A stretch of 64,000 nucleotides of DNA, from positions 87,860 through 151,859 of the forward strand of contig JAPLDF010000065.1 of assembly GCA_026391835.1 (NCBI GenBank). Reading direction: 5' to 3'. Positions within the stretch are counted from its first letter, which is position 1. Each line of letters opens with the position of its first letter. A program made the translations under genes and the position numbers. Positions 28,436-38,089 of this stretch are shown piece by piece. This DNA comes from Bacteroidota bacterium. Its GTDB lineage: Bacteria > Bacteroidota > Bacteroidia > Bacteroidales > FEN-979. The notes beneath the pieces were generated by a model. That model made no database searches, was not told where the DNA came from, and was given only the letters and a program-made list of their open reading frames with translations.

Positions 28436-29335
28436 ATGAAACCCCAGAAAAAAGCCTATTTGTTTGCCTTCGCTGCAATTGCCTGCTGGTCTACCATCGG
28501 ATCGGCATTCAAATTATCCCTGCGGTATCTCGAACCACAGGGATTGTTATTCATTTCAACACTTGTTGCCTGCCTGGTCCTGTTCACCATTTTGCTTGTG
28601 CAGGGTAAGGTGCAATTACTTCGCTCCCTGACGGTTAAAGAGGTATTGTTATCTGCCTTCATGGGATTCCTGAATCCTTTTCTCTACTATTCCGTCCTGC
28701 TCAAAGCGTACGACCTGCTCCAGGCCCAGGAGGCAGGGACACTCAACTACATCTGGCCGCTGGTGCTGGTGCTGCTGTCGATCCCGATGCTTCATCAAAA
28801 GATAAGTTTCGTGAGCATCATCGCCATTATGATCAGCTTCCTTGGGATTATCCTCATTTCCACGCACCCCGAAACCGCCGGCCACACAGGCGCCCCACGC
28901 ATCGGCGGAGTGGCTCACACAGCCGGGGTGATGCTGGCTTTGGGAAGCGCCATACTGTGGGCGCTCTACTGGATATTCAATGTCAAAGATCAGCGGGAGC
29001 CGGTAGGAAAACTATTCCTTAATTTTTCCTTCGGACTTTTATACAGCTTTATTTCAATGGCCGTATCAGGAAAATTCCACCTACCTCCCTGGCAGGGTTT
29101 CGCCGGCGGGATCTACATCGGCCTGTTTGAAATGGGCATTACTTTTGTACTTTGGCTCTATGCCCTCGAATATTCATCCACAACGGCAAAGGTGTCAAAC
29201 CTCATCTACCTCTCCCCTTTCATCTCCCTGATCATCATCCATTTTACCATCGGCGAAATGATCCTTCCTTCAACGGTTGTCGGGCTCATGCTGATCGTCG
29301 GGGGAATCGGATTGCAGCAATACCTGAAACAGTAG
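28436..29335 (+). CDS. DMT-superfamily transporter (EamA), second copy
   Basis: The 299-residue protein has ten membrane segments in two EamA repeats. The first begins KAYLFAFAAIACWSTIGSAF, a phrase typical of EamA repeat 1. The linker between repeats is unusual and polar (STHPETAGHTGAPRIGGVAH at about residue 143). The Glu in LFEMGITFVLWLYALEYS is conserved in this subgroup. The substrate is unknown. The start could be the GTG at 28433 or the ATG at 28436. I took the ATG. Confidence 0.87.
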   Translation: MKPQKKAYLFAFAAIACWSTIGSAFKLSLRYLEPQGLLFISTLVACLVLFTILLVQGKVQLLRSLTVKEVLLSAFMGFLNPFLYYSVLLKAYDLLQAQEAGTLNYIWPLVLVLLSIPMLHQKISFVSIIAIMISFLGIILISTHPETAGHTGAPRIGGVAHTAGVMLALGSAILWALYWIFNVKDQREPVGKLFLNFSFGLLYSFISMAVSGKFHLPPWQGFAGGIYIGLFEMGITFVLWLYALEYSSTTAKVSNLIYLSPFISLIIIHFTIGEMILPSTVVGLMLIVGGIGLQQYLKQ

Positions 29336-29383
29336 CCTGTGATCAAGTGACGCGACGGCCGGTACCAGCCGGCAATTGCCAGT

Positions 29384-29475
29384 GCCACAAAGGCACGAGG
29401 GCACAAAGCTTCACAAAGTAGTTATTTTCAACTTGAAACACTTTGTGACCCCTGGTGCCTTTGAGCCTTTGTGGC
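29384..29475. repeat. CACAAAGG-type repeat hairpin
   Basis: The left arm (29384-29419) is built of CACAAAG-like units and the right arm (29441-29475) is its imperfect complement. The outer GCCACAAAGGC/GCCTTTGTGGC and inner CACAAAG/CTTTGTG parts pair perfectly around a 21-nt centre. It follows the DMT gene by about 50 nt and can serve as its terminator. It is the same kind of element as the TGACAAA hairpins but has a different unit. Confidence 0.65.
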
Positions 29476-29581
29476 TATTTTTTTCCCGGCGATTTTCATC
29501 AAAATAAAAAAATTAACATGTTGGTAAATTAAAAAATGTAATTTAGTTGATGAAATTGTAACAACCTGAACACAACAAGCC

Positions 29582-31240
29582 ATGAAACAATTCTCCAAAA
29601 AGATCAGGGGTATCGGGCTGATCCAACTCAACAATAGCTTCCTGATGTTTTGCCTGCTGTTGATCGCTGCATTTTACGGGTGCCGGAAAGATTTCCAGTT
29701 CGACAAGGTTAAAAACCTGTCATGGAACCCCGATTTTGCAGTTCCGCTGGTAAATGACACCATCACGCTGAGGAAAATCCTGACACAGGGCCACGCAGGC
29801 GACAACCTGAAAATTGACGAAAGCGGTGATATCTCCATTCTTTACTACTTCAACAGCGACGCCTTCAGGCTCAGGCCCGCAGATCTAATCAGGCTTTCAC
29901 CTGCCTCTTTTGCTTTCCAGCACCAGATTTCACAGGTTGAGCAGGAAACACTGGGTATATCCGACCTCATCCTTCCGCCAGTAACCTTTAACCTTCCTCT
30001 TGTTATAAATAACCCGCAAATCACGGTGACCAAGTTAACTGTAAAAGTTGGCAGCATAATGGTGCGTACCAGCCACACCTTCAGCAATTCCGGATCCCTC
30101 ACCACAACTTTCCTGAACGCAACGAAAAACGGGCTCCCCTTTTCCTTCAAAGTTGAACCATTTTCTGACGGGCCTAAAGAGACAAAAATTGACATTTCAG
30201 GGGTCACATTCGACCTCTCTTCCTCACCAAATGTTCTTTCGGCAAAGGTTGAAGGTGTATTGAAGCAATCGGGTGAGCCTGTTGCAGGTGACCAGATGCG
30301 TGCCGACTTTGAGGTTGCCATCGATACCATCGGCTGGTTTGAAGGGTACCTGGGACAACAAACCTTTGATAATCTTAAAGATACCGTTGATGTCCGTGTT
30401 TTCAACAATGCCTACACGCTGGGAGAGGTCTATTTCATGGATCCGCAGGATTCCATCACCATCGTGAACTCGATCGGCGTTCCCGCTGAGATCACGATCG
30501 AAAAAATGGTTGCGATCAATGATGCCTCGGGCACTTCACTGGATATTGCAAACAGGCTGGGCTCCGGTTCTGTGCTGCCGGTTCCCTCCCCGTTGATTAC
30601 CTCTACATTGCCTGCAATATCAACCCTCGCGCATACAAATGCAAATACAGGCAATGCAATGAATGATTTTTTCAATGTGAAGCCCGATCATGTTGCTTTC
30701 CAGGTAAAAACCGTCATCAACCCGGCTGGCAACAGGAACAATTTTTTCTCGGATACCAGTTCGTTTTTCGGGGACCTTCGGGTGAAACTGCCACTATGGG
30801 GGCATTTTGATCACCTTACTTTCCAGGATACATTTGACCTGGTCATCAACAAGCCCGAGGAACTTGAACATCTTGAATTCCGTACCGATATTTCAAACGG
30901 GCTGCCGCTCACCGCGCTGATGCAGATATATTTTACAGATGAAAACTACAACAAAAAAGATTCCTTGGCCGGGGATGACATGATCCTCATCCGTGAAGCT
31001 CCCGTCGATCCTTCAACCTATCTTCCGTACCCTGATCAGTATGGGGTGAAAGACACCACCTATATCCTGAACACCCAAAGGATGTTAAACCTGCAAAATG
31101 TCAAAAAGATGCTGGTCAAGGCGGTACTGAATTCTGCCGACAACGGGCATGCGGATGTCAAACTCAGGGCAAGCCAGGCGCTTAAACTCAACTTTTCGGC
31201 CAGGGCGAAACTGCGGAAAACAATTGAAACAGGCAAGTAA
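29582..31240 (+). CDS. Outer-membrane-associated lipoprotein, conserved in Bacteroidota, function unknown
   Basis: The 552-residue protein has a hydrophobic segment ending in a lipobox-like AAFYGC (Cys about residue 35), so it is probably a lipoprotein. The mature part is Asp/Asn/Thr-rich and beta in character (LSWNPDFAVPLVNDTITLRKIL, LPPVTFNLPLVINNPQITV). I recognise no catalytic motif. It is followed after 22 nt by a DUF5723 barrel-like protein, and the two are likely to be co-transcribed and to work together at the outer membrane. The N-terminal stretch before the hydrophobic part is unusually long, so the true start may lie further in (the ATG at residue 23). Confidence 0.72.
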   Translation: MKQFSKKIRGIGLIQLNNSFLMFCLLLIAAFYGCRKDFQFDKVKNLSWNPDFAVPLVNDTITLRKILTQGHAGDNLKIDESGDISILYYFNSDAFRLRPADLIRLSPASFAFQHQISQVEQETLGISDLILPPVTFNLPLVINNPQITVTKLTVKVGSIMVRTSHTFSNSGSLTTTFLNATKNGLPFSFKVEPFSDGPKETKIDISGVTFDLSSSPNVLSAKVEGVLKQSGEPVAGDQMRADFEVAIDTIGWFEGYLGQQTFDNLKDTVDVRVFNNAYTLGEVYFMDPQDSITIVNSIGVPAEITIEKMVAINDASGTSLDIANRLGSGSVLPVPSPLITSTLPAISTLAHTNANTGNAMNDFFNVKPDHVAFQVKTVINPAGNRNNFFSDTSSFFGDLRVKLPLWGHFDHLTFQDTFDLVINKPEELEHLEFRTDISNGLPLTALMQIYFTDENYNKKDSLAGDDMILIREAPVDPSTYLPYPDQYGVKDTTYILNTQRMLNLQNVKKMLVKAVLNSADNGHADVKLRASQALKLNFSARAKLRKTIETGK

Positions 31241-31262
31241 CAACGATTTAAAACAGACAAAC

Positions 31263-32681
31263 ATGAAAAATAGAGCAGTTTGTTATGCGGTCATCTGTTG
31301 TTTGCTTGGCCTCGCACCTGTCAGAATATTTGCACAGCATGATCTGGGCCTGTACAACATGCAGATCATCCCCCAACGTATCTTCCAGAACCCGGCATTC
31401 ATACCCGAACAACGTTTTTACATCGGCATCCCGGTGCTGTCGGGTATTCAATCGGCTTATACGATTCCTTTTTCATACAACGATGTGATTGAACGAGATT
31501 CCTACGATTCGGTCACCTTCAAGGTCGAAAATTTCCTGGGGAAAATTGCCAAAAACGACAAATTCAGGGTATATTCAAACGTGGAAATATTATCCCTGGG
31601 AACCCAACTCGCCAAAGGAAGGTTTTTCCTCGGTTTCAGCATACGGGAAAGGATATCCCAGCACCTCATGATCCCTGAAAATTTAGGCAACCTGTTGTGG
31701 TATGGTAATGCAGCCCCCCAGCTTTTTGGTCAGTATGCCAACATTTCTCCCTCTGTTGACTTTACGGCATTCGATGAATACGGCGCATCCTTTTCAGGTT
31801 ATGCCATTCACAATAAGATGACCTGGGGAGCCCGGCTGAAGTACCTTGCCGGCAGGGTCAATGCCACAACCACCCGGTCGGAATTCGAGGTTTACACCGA
31901 TACCGGCAGTTACCAGATCCGCATGCGGTCGGATTTTGAAATGAAGACATCGGAAATCCACGACATTGAGCATTATATGGATAAGCGGGTATCTTCGCTT
32001 GTCTTCCCGGGGAACAACGGTTTTGGCATCGACCTCGGGGCAAGTTACCAGGTAAATGACCATATCGGTGTGAGTGCCAGCGTGCTGGACATTGGCTTTA
32101 TCAACTGGAACTCAAACACAATGACGCTCGTCAGCCGCCATCCCGGTGAAGAAGTTTCTTTCAATGGCCTGACTTTGAAGGATTTTACAGATATGATCGG
32201 TGATTTGGAATCCTTTGGTCGAAAACTCTCTGACAGTATCCTCGAACAGGCGAAAATTGATACGGTATACGGTCAGAAATATACCACCTGGCTGCCGGTC
32301 AGGTATAATATCGGCGGCACCTATGCACTCAATGATCACCACCATTTCAACCTCCTGTTCAATGGTGTTTCATGGGATCATCATTTTTATCCCGCCATGT
32401 CGGTTTCCTATTATTACCAGCTTCCGCGCATCCTGGGAGTGATGGTATCCTACAACATCTTCAACCGCCAGTTCACCAACATAGGCGCCGGGCTCAGCGT
32501 CAATGCAGGCCCGGTGCAGTTGTATATTATATCCGACAATCTTCCCGGGCTGATCTATTATCGCGGATCAGACAGCTATTCAATCCAGTTTGGGATCAAC
32601 ATTGCCATCGGCAAAAAGAAGGCGGTTGTCGCGGCAGAACAGGCACCACAGGCTGATCCTGCAAATAAAACACAGGAATAA
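31263..32681 (+). CDS. DUF5723 family protein (outer-membrane barrel-like)
   Basis: The 472-residue protein starts at 31263 with a signal peptide (MKNRAVCYAVICCLLGLAPV) and then the family opening QHDLGLYNMQIIPQRIFQNP, which matches PorV-/DUF5723-like Bacteroidota proteins. The body alternates strands and turns in barrel fashion (FFLGFSIRERISQHLMIP, WGARLKYLAGRVNA, LGVMVSYNIFNRQFTNIGAG). The C-terminal ~25 residues are a Lys/Ala/Gln-rich tail (KKKAVVAAEQAPQADPANK) beyond the last strand. The function is unknown. It pairs with the lipoprotein gene upstream. Confidence 0.82.
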   Translation: MKNRAVCYAVICCLLGLAPVRIFAQHDLGLYNMQIIPQRIFQNPAFIPEQRFYIGIPVLSGIQSAYTIPFSYNDVIERDSYDSVTFKVENFLGKIAKNDKFRVYSNVEILSLGTQLAKGRFFLGFSIRERISQHLMIPENLGNLLWYGNAAPQLFGQYANISPSVDFTAFDEYGASFSGYAIHNKMTWGARLKYLAGRVNATTTRSEFEVYTDTGSYQIRMRSDFEMKTSEIHDIEHYMDKRVSSLVFPGNNGFGIDLGASYQVNDHIGVSASVLDIGFINWNSNTMTLVSRHPGEEVSFNGLTLKDFTDMIGDLESFGRKLSDSILEQAKIDTVYGQKYTTWLPVRYNIGGTYALNDHHHFNLLFNGVSWDHHFYPAMSVSYYYQLPRILGVMVSYNIFNRQFTNIGAGLSVNAGPVQLYIISDNLPGLIYYRGSDSYSIQFGINIAIGKKKAVVAAEQAPQADPANKTQE

Positions 32682-32729
32682 GGGGGACGATGCCTTACGG
32701 CACAACCTGCCATTGTACCCAAAAACGTG

Positions 32730-32737
32730 TATTTTTG
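32730..32737 (+). promoter_or_regulatory. -7 box immediately before mtaB
   Basis: TATTTTTG fits TAnnTTTG and ends 4 nt before the ATG at 32742. Transcription would start at or next to the start codon, so the mtaB mRNA is probably leaderless. An in-frame ATG at 32727 is upstream of this box and is therefore unlikely to be used. Confidence 0.55.
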
Positions 32738-32741
32738 CAGG

Positions 32742-34115
32742 ATGAATTCAAAATCCATCGCATTCCATCATTTTGGCTGCAAGGTAAATTTCGCAGAGGC
32801 GTCCGCGCTGTCGAGGCAATTCCAGGAACACGGGTTCGAGGTAAAGGATTTTCACGATCCGGCGGATGTATATGTGATCAGCACCTGCGTGGTTACGACC
32901 GTTGCAGAAAAAAAATGCCGGGCTGCCATCCGCCAGGCGCACAAGATAAATCCCAATGCCACGATCGCGGTCATCGGCTGCTTTTCGGAACTGAAACCCG
33001 GGGAACTGGCCAAAATGGAAGGTGTCGACCTTGTACTGGGACACACCGCCAAATTCCGGCTTCTCGAAGAACTTGCCCGGCTATATCCTTCCGATACCAT
33101 TGCACCTGCCAGTCACGTTGGTAATGAATCACATTCCAAGTTACCGGAACCTTCTGAACCCGCCAGCGAATACCACGGTGGGCTCACAGCCCCCGTCAAA
33201 CCAGCCCGTGATGCTTTCATTCCATCCTTTTCATTTGGCGACCGTACGCGCTCGTTTTTGAAAATCCAGGATGGATGCGACTATTACTGCACATATTGCA
33301 CCATTCCGCTGGCCCGGGGCCGCAGCCGCAGCGATACGGTTGAAAATGCAGTGAAAAACACCCGTGAAATTTTATCGAACGGGATCAGGGAGATCGTGCT
33401 TACCGGGGTGAACATCGGCGACTTCGGAAGACACCAGGGAGAGACCTTCATCCAGCTCATCACTGCGCTTGACAAGGTGGAAGGGATGAACCGCATCCGG
33501 ATTTCATCCATTGAACCCGATCTGCTCACCAATGAGATCATCGGGTTTGTTGCTTCGTCGGCCAGTTTCCTGCCACATTTTCACATCCCGTTGCAGTCGG
33601 GATGCAACAAAATACTCAAGGCGATGCACCGCAGGTACACCCGCGAACTCTATGCTTCCCGCGTGCAGAAGATCCGGGAGCTGATGCCGGGGGCCTGCAT
33701 TGCAGCCGATGTCATCGTTGGATTCCCGGGTGAGACCGACGAAGATTTTACCGACACGTTCGACTTCCTAAGCAACCTTGCTATTTCCTACCTGCATGTG
33801 TTCACTTATTCAAAGCGTGAGAACACGGCTGCTGCGGGAATGGGAGCTCCTGTTCCTGAAAAGGTAAAGAAAGAACGCAGCGAAGCCCTGCATAAACTGT
33901 CGGATGCCAAGAAACACCAGTTCTACCTTGAAAACCGCGGCTCGGAAGCGATGGTCCTCTTCGAATCTGACAATTCGCAAGGATTTATGCATGGATTCAC
34001 CGAAAACTACATCAGGGTAAAAACCGGTTTCAATCCGGAATATGTCAACCGCATCCTGCCTGTAAAACTTGAAAATTTAACGGAGGATGGCTACCTGGTG
34101 ACCGTCAATTCTTAA
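32742..34115 (+). CDS. mtaB: tRNA (t6A37) methylthiotransferase MtaB
   Basis: The 457-residue enzyme adds a methylthio group to N6-threonylcarbamoyladenosine at position 37 of tRNA, which stabilises decoding of ANN codons. The N-terminal UPF0004 domain has its three Cys ligands in HHFGCKVNFAEA, STCVVT and VIGCFSE. The radical SAM domain has CDYYCTYCTIPLARG (CX3CX2C). A C-terminal TRAM-like part includes SEAMVLFESDNSQGFMHGFTENYI. Its length and the HHFGCKVN start separate it from MiaB and RimO. It is followed after 143 nt by an inositol monophosphatase gene. Confidence 0.95.
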   Translation: MNSKSIAFHHFGCKVNFAEASALSRQFQEHGFEVKDFHDPADVYVISTCVVTTVAEKKCRAAIRQAHKINPNATIAVIGCFSELKPGELAKMEGVDLVLGHTAKFRLLEELARLYPSDTIAPASHVGNESHSKLPEPSEPASEYHGGLTAPVKPARDAFIPSFSFGDRTRSFLKIQDGCDYYCTYCTIPLARGRSRSDTVENAVKNTREILSNGIREIVLTGVNIGDFGRHQGETFIQLITALDKVEGMNRIRISSIEPDLLTNEIIGFVASSASFLPHFHIPLQSGCNKILKAMHRRYTRELYASRVQKIRELMPGACIAADVIVGFPGETDEDFTDTFDFLSNLAISYLHVFTYSKRENTAAAGMGAPVPEKVKKERSEALHKLSDAKKHQFYLENRGSEAMVLFESDNSQGFMHGFTENYIRVKTGFNPEYVNRILPVKLENLTEDGYLVTVNS

Positions 34116-34258
34116 AAACCAATGGGAAGGATGTTGGAGTTGCAAGTGCGGGTAATTCAAACTCAATGTCAATCTCTCCCAATCGTAAATGTAAAGGAGA
34201 TAAACAAGGGAAATTTCGTAAAATGAGTATTAAGGCGTTACTTTGCAACCTGAAATAG

Positions 34259-35062
34259 ATGCACATGAACTTAGAAAAATTGACATACCAGGTTTGCGAA
34301 TTGGTTGTAAAAACAGGGGAATTTCTGAAGGCGGAGATATCAAAGCTGAACACGACAGATATTCAGTCGAAGGGGCTTCATAATTATGTGACCTGGGTGG
34401 ATAAGGAATCGGAGCGGCGCATTGTTGAGGAACTTTCAAAGTTATTGCCCGGCAGCGGGTTCATCGCCGAGGAGAACCAGGCGCTGCAACCCGGTGATTT
34501 TACATGGGTCATCGATCCCCTCGACGGAACGACAAACTTCATCCATGGCGTTCCGCTCTATTGCATCAGTATCGGGCTGATGCACCAGGAAGAGACCATC
34601 CTGGGGATTATCTACGAGCCAAACCTTAAGGAGTGTTTTTATACCTGGAAATCGGCCCCGGCATACCTTAACCGTGAGATCATCCATGTATCGCAGACGC
34701 CATTGATCAACGAGGCCCTCTTTGCCACCGGTTTCCCCTATTATGATTACAACCGCCTTGACGATTACCTTGCTATTTTCAAACACCTGTTGCAAAACAG
34801 CGCCGGTGCCCGCCGCCTGGGATCTGCCGCAGCCGACCTTGCTTATACTGCCTGCGGCCGGTACGACGGTTTCTTTGAATATGGCCTGAGCCCCTGGGAT
34901 GTAAATGCAGGCGGTTTGCTGGTCAAAAATGCAGGGGGCATTGTGACTGATTTTCGTGGCACAGAAAACTATACCTTTGGAAAACAAATCATCGCTACAA
35001 ACAACTATATTTATACTGAATTTTTTAAACTATTTGACGCATGGAAACACGAATTGAATTAA
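34259..35062 (+). CDS. Inositol monophosphatase family protein
   Basis: The 267-residue metal-dependent phosphatase shows the family motifs: [21 protein letters not shown], the metal-site EEN (GFIAEENQ), [17 protein letters not shown] with its catalytic Asp residues, and the late [15 protein letters not shown]. It releases phosphate from myo-inositol 1-phosphate or related sugar and nucleotide phosphates. SuhB- and CysQ-like roles cannot be separated here. The start may be the ATG at 34259 or 34265. The gene overlaps the macro-domain gene by 22 nt, which suggests coupled translation. Confidence 0.93.
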   Translation: MHMNLEKLTYQVCELVVKTGEFLKAEISKLNTTDIQSKGLHNYVTWVDKESERRIVEELSKLLPGSGFIAEENQALQPGDFTWVIDPLDGTTNFIHGVPLYCISIGLMHQEETILGIIYEPNLKECFYTWKSAPAYLNREIIHVSQTPLINEALFATGFPYYDYNRLDDYLAIFKHLLQNSAGARRLGSAAADLAYTACGRYDGFFEYGLSPWDVNAGGLLVKNAGGIVTDFRGTENYTFGKQIIATNNYIYTEFFKLFDAWKHELN

Positions 35063-35550
35063 TCCGGGGTGACATTACCAAACTTAAGGTAGATGCTATT
35101 GTAAATGCTGCCAACCCTTCCCTGCTGGGAGGCGGCGGTGTTGACGGAGCCATTCACAAAGCAGCCGGACCGGGTTTGCTTGAGGTGTGCCAGCTTCTCG
35201 GAGGCTGCAAGACCGGCGAAGCAAAAATCACAAAGGGATATAAACTGCCTGCCCAGTTTGTGATCCATACCGTTGGACCGGTTTGGGGGGTCGGCGACCG
35301 TCACGAGGAAGAACTCCTGGCAAGCTGCTACCGCAAGAGCCTTGCGCAGGCAACTGTTCATGACTGCAAAATCATTGCATTCCCTAACATTTCAACAGGG
35401 GTGTACCATTTTCCAAAAGAACTGGCAGCCTCCATCGCCATCCGCGAGGTAAAAGACTATCTGTCAGCCAATCCAGTGCCCGAAAAGGTGATCTTTGTGT
35501 GTTATGACGAGGACAATTTAGCAATCTACCAGCAATTGCTTAACCAGTAA
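35041..35550 (+). CDS. Macro-domain ADP-ribose hydrolase (MacroD/YmdB-like)
   Basis: The 169-residue protein is a stand-alone macro domain. Its ADP-ribose loop lies in [28 protein letters not shown] (conserved Asn pair and Gly run), followed by VIHTVGPVW and the second loop [22 protein letters not shown]. These enzymes remove ADP-ribose from proteins or hydrolyse O-acetyl-ADP-ribose. All MacroD-type catalytic features that can be judged by eye are present. It overlaps the inositol monophosphatase gene at its start. Confidence 0.94.
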   Translation: METRIELIRGDITKLKVDAIVNAANPSLLGGGGVDGAIHKAAGPGLLEVCQLLGGCKTGEAKITKGYKLPAQFVIHTVGPVWGVGDRHEEELLASCYRKSLAQATVHDCKIIAFPNISTGVYHFPKELAASIAIREVKDYLSANPVPEKVIFVCYDEDNLAIYQQLLNQ

Positions 35551-35596
35551 TTTGCAGTGTTCGTCGATTAAATAGCCAGATTGCTGTAACTTCTCC

Positions 35597-35604
35597 TATT
35601 TTTG
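35597..35604 (+). promoter_or_regulatory. -7 box upstream of the DUF5916 gene
   Basis: TATTTTTG matches TAnnTTTG and lies 16 nt before the ATG at 35621, giving a leader of about 10 nt. Confidence 0.5.
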
Positions 35605-35620
35605 GCTGTCTGTTGTCCAT

Positions 35621-38089
35621 ATGAAAGCATTTCTGCTCTTCTTCTGTATTTTTTTTTCCGGAATGGTTGTTTTCCCGCAAGCGGCAAAGAAAACTGTGAA
35701 TGCTATTCCGGTAAATGAAGCAGTAAAGGTGGATGGTGTTCTTGACGAAATTATCTGGAAATCAGCCCCTGTAGCCACGGATTTTATACAGCGGGAGCCC
35801 TACAACGGTAAAGCGGCAACCTTTTCCACCGAGGTGAGGTTCGTCTACGATAACAGCGGCCTCTATATCGGGGCGACCATGTTCGACCCTCACCCCGACA
35901 GCATTCCAGCGCAACTTGGACTCAGGGATGCCACCTCGCTGAATGCCGATAATTTCATCTTTGTGGTAAGTCCGTTCAACGACGGGCTCAACGCTTTCTG
36001 TTTCCTGGTTTTTGCCTCCGATGTTCAGTCCGATTTCAAACTAGCCGCCGACCGTGAAGACGATTTCAGCTGGGATGCAGTCTGGCTCAGCAAGGCACGA
36101 AAAAACGCACAGGGCTGGGTTGTTGAGATGAAGATCCCCTACTCGGCAATCCGTTTTCCAATCAAGCCCATCCAGGAATGGGGCATCAATTGCCAGCGCC
36201 AGGTCAGGAGATTCAGGGAGGTCGATACCTGGAACCTTGTTGACTCAAAAGTTTCCGGTTACGTCAATCAGAGTGGCCGGCTCGAAGGTATCCGGGACAT
36301 CAAACCTCCGCTACGGCTTTCGGTTTCACCCTATCTGTCGGGATACCTGCAAAACAGCCCGGGGGAACATGAATATGACTTTTCCTACAATTATGGCGCC
36401 GACCTCAAATACGGCATCAACCAGAGTTTCACCCTAGACATGACGCTCATCCCCGATTTCGGGCAGGTGCGGTCGGATGACAAAGTATACAACTTCTCCC
36501 CTTTTGAAATCCAGTATGACGAACGCCGCCAGTTTTTTACCGAAGGAACAGAATTATTCAACAAGGGGGGCCTCTTTTATTCCAGGCGGATTGGTTCTGA
36601 GCCCAAAGGGTATGGAAATGCGGAGAGTGAATGCAAGACCAACGAACAGGTCACGGATAATCCGAACCAGACGAAACTGATCAATGCTTCAAAAATTTCA
36701 GGCCGCACCAGCGGTGGCCTCGGGATCGGCGTGTTCAACGCCATGTCGGCAAACACCTGGGCAACCGTCAGGGACACTGTTACGGGCGTAAGCAGGCGCA
36801 TCCTCACACAGGGTTTTACCAACTACAATAGTTTTGTACTCGATCAAAACCTGAAAAACAATTCGTACATCGATTTCCTCAACACCAACTATTTCATGCC
36901 AACAGAGGGTTATACGGCCAATGTTACCGGCACTTCATTCAAATTTGCCAATAAAAAGTACACCTATGCATTCATTGGTGATGGATTCATCAGCCAGAAA
37001 TACTACAGCCACGATGCGCCCGAACTTGGGTACCACTACTCACTGACCTATGGTAAAATCGCGGGAAACTTCCGGTTCAATTATGCCCAACTCCTGGAAA
37101 CGAAAACCTATGATCCGAACGACATGGGATTCAATCCGATCAACAACCGTTTCAACAACACGCTTTCAATGCAGTACAACATCTATGAACCATTCTGGAA
37201 GGTGTTGAACTGGTACAATTTTTTCCAGGTCAGTTACAAAACCCTTTATGACGGCTTCCGGTACACTTCGTTTGAATTCTATTTGGAGAGCAATACAACG
37301 ACCAAAAAGCATTTGTCGATGGGAGTCTACACCAATTTCTCCCCGGTAGAGTCGCACGACTATTATGAGCCGCGGGTCGACGGCTGGATGTACATCTCCC
37401 CTGCCTATGGCAATTTTACCTACTGGATTTCGACGGACTACCGGAAAAAATTCGCCCTAGATCTGGCGCTGACCGGGTACCTTGCGCCGAAAATAAAATC
37501 GTCGGCTTATGGGCTGAATATTGAACCAAGGTATCGTATCTCCGACAGGATCATGCTGTTGTATCATTTTTATTTCGAGAATATCCTGAATGATGTCGGT
37601 TATGTCGACACCATGACTGCCACCCCCGGCAATCCTGACATCTATTTCGGTCGCCGCGACCGGCAAAGCATTACAAACATTCTGGAAGCGAATTACATGA
37701 TCACCAGCGCCATGAGCATTGATTTGAGGGCCCGGCATTACTGGGTTTCGGCACCTTACTACTCCTTTTCAATACTCCGGCCCGACGGGACGCTGGAGCC
37801 TGCCAGTTATCCAAACGATCCTGATGTCAACTACAACCTCTTCAACATTGACCTCACCTATATCTGGAATTTTGCCCCAGGAAGCCAGATCTCGGTCATG
37901 TGGAAGAATGCGATCAACACGTTTGATCACGATATTGAGCCTGATTTCGCCCGGAATTTTGGCAGAACAATCACATCACCGGCATCGAACAGTTTCTCAA
38001 TCAGGATATTATATTATCTTGATGCACTCTACTTTAAGAAGAAACGAAGTAGCGAAATAGCAAAATTATCAGGGCAGGGTTTTGACTGA
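35621..38089 (+). CDS. DUF5916 protein with N-terminal CBM9-like domain, secreted
   Basis: The 822-residue protein has a signal peptide (MKAFLLFFCIFFSGMVVFPQ). A carbohydrate-binding family 9-like domain follows at about 30-230 (VKVDGVLDEIIWKSAPVA, EVRFVYDNSGLYIGATM, then MKIPYSAIRFP). The rest is a DUF5916 region predicted to form a barrel (FTLDMTLIPDFGQVRSDDKV, YDERRQFFTEGTELFN). Proteins of this build are common in Bacteroidota outer membranes, and their function is unknown. They are sometimes annotated as hydrolases without proof. The C-terminus ends on a polar stretch, not an aromatic residue. It overlaps a convergent gene by 21 nt. Confidence 0.88.
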   Translation: MKAFLLFFCIFFSGMVVFPQAAKKTVNAIPVNEAVKVDGVLDEIIWKSAPVATDFIQREPYNGKAATFSTEVRFVYDNSGLYIGATMFDPHPDSIPAQLGLRDATSLNADNFIFVVSPFNDGLNAFCFLVFASDVQSDFKLAADREDDFSWDAVWLSKARKNAQGWVVEMKIPYSAIRFPIKPIQEWGINCQRQVRRFREVDTWNLVDSKVSGYVNQSGRLEGIRDIKPPLRLSVSPYLSGYLQNSPGEHEYDFSYNYGADLKYGINQSFTLDMTLIPDFGQVRSDDKVYNFSPFEIQYDERRQFFTEGTELFNKGGLFYSRRIGSEPKGYGNAESECKTNEQVTDNPNQTKLINASKISGRTSGGLGIGVFNAMSANTWATVRDTVTGVSRRILTQGFTNYNSFVLDQNLKNNSYIDFLNTNYFMPTEGYTANVTGTSFKFANKKYTYAFIGDGFISQKYYSHDAPELGYHYSLTYGKIAGNFRFNYAQLLETKTYDPNDMGFNPINNRFNNTLSMQYNIYEPFWKVLNWYNFFQVSYKTLYDGFRYTSFEFYLESNTTTKKHLSMGVYTNFSPVESHDYYEPRVDGWMYISPAYGNFTYWISTDYRKKFALDLALTGYLAPKIKSSAYGLNIEPRYRISDRIMLLYHFYFENILNDVGYVDTMTATPGNPDIYFGRRDRQSITNILEANYMITSAMSIDLRARHYWVSAPYYSFSILRPDGTLEPASYPNDPDVNYNLFNIDLTYIWNFAPGSQISVMWKNAINTFDHDIEPDFARNFGRTITSPASNSFSIRILYYLDALYFKKKRSSEIAKLSGQGFD

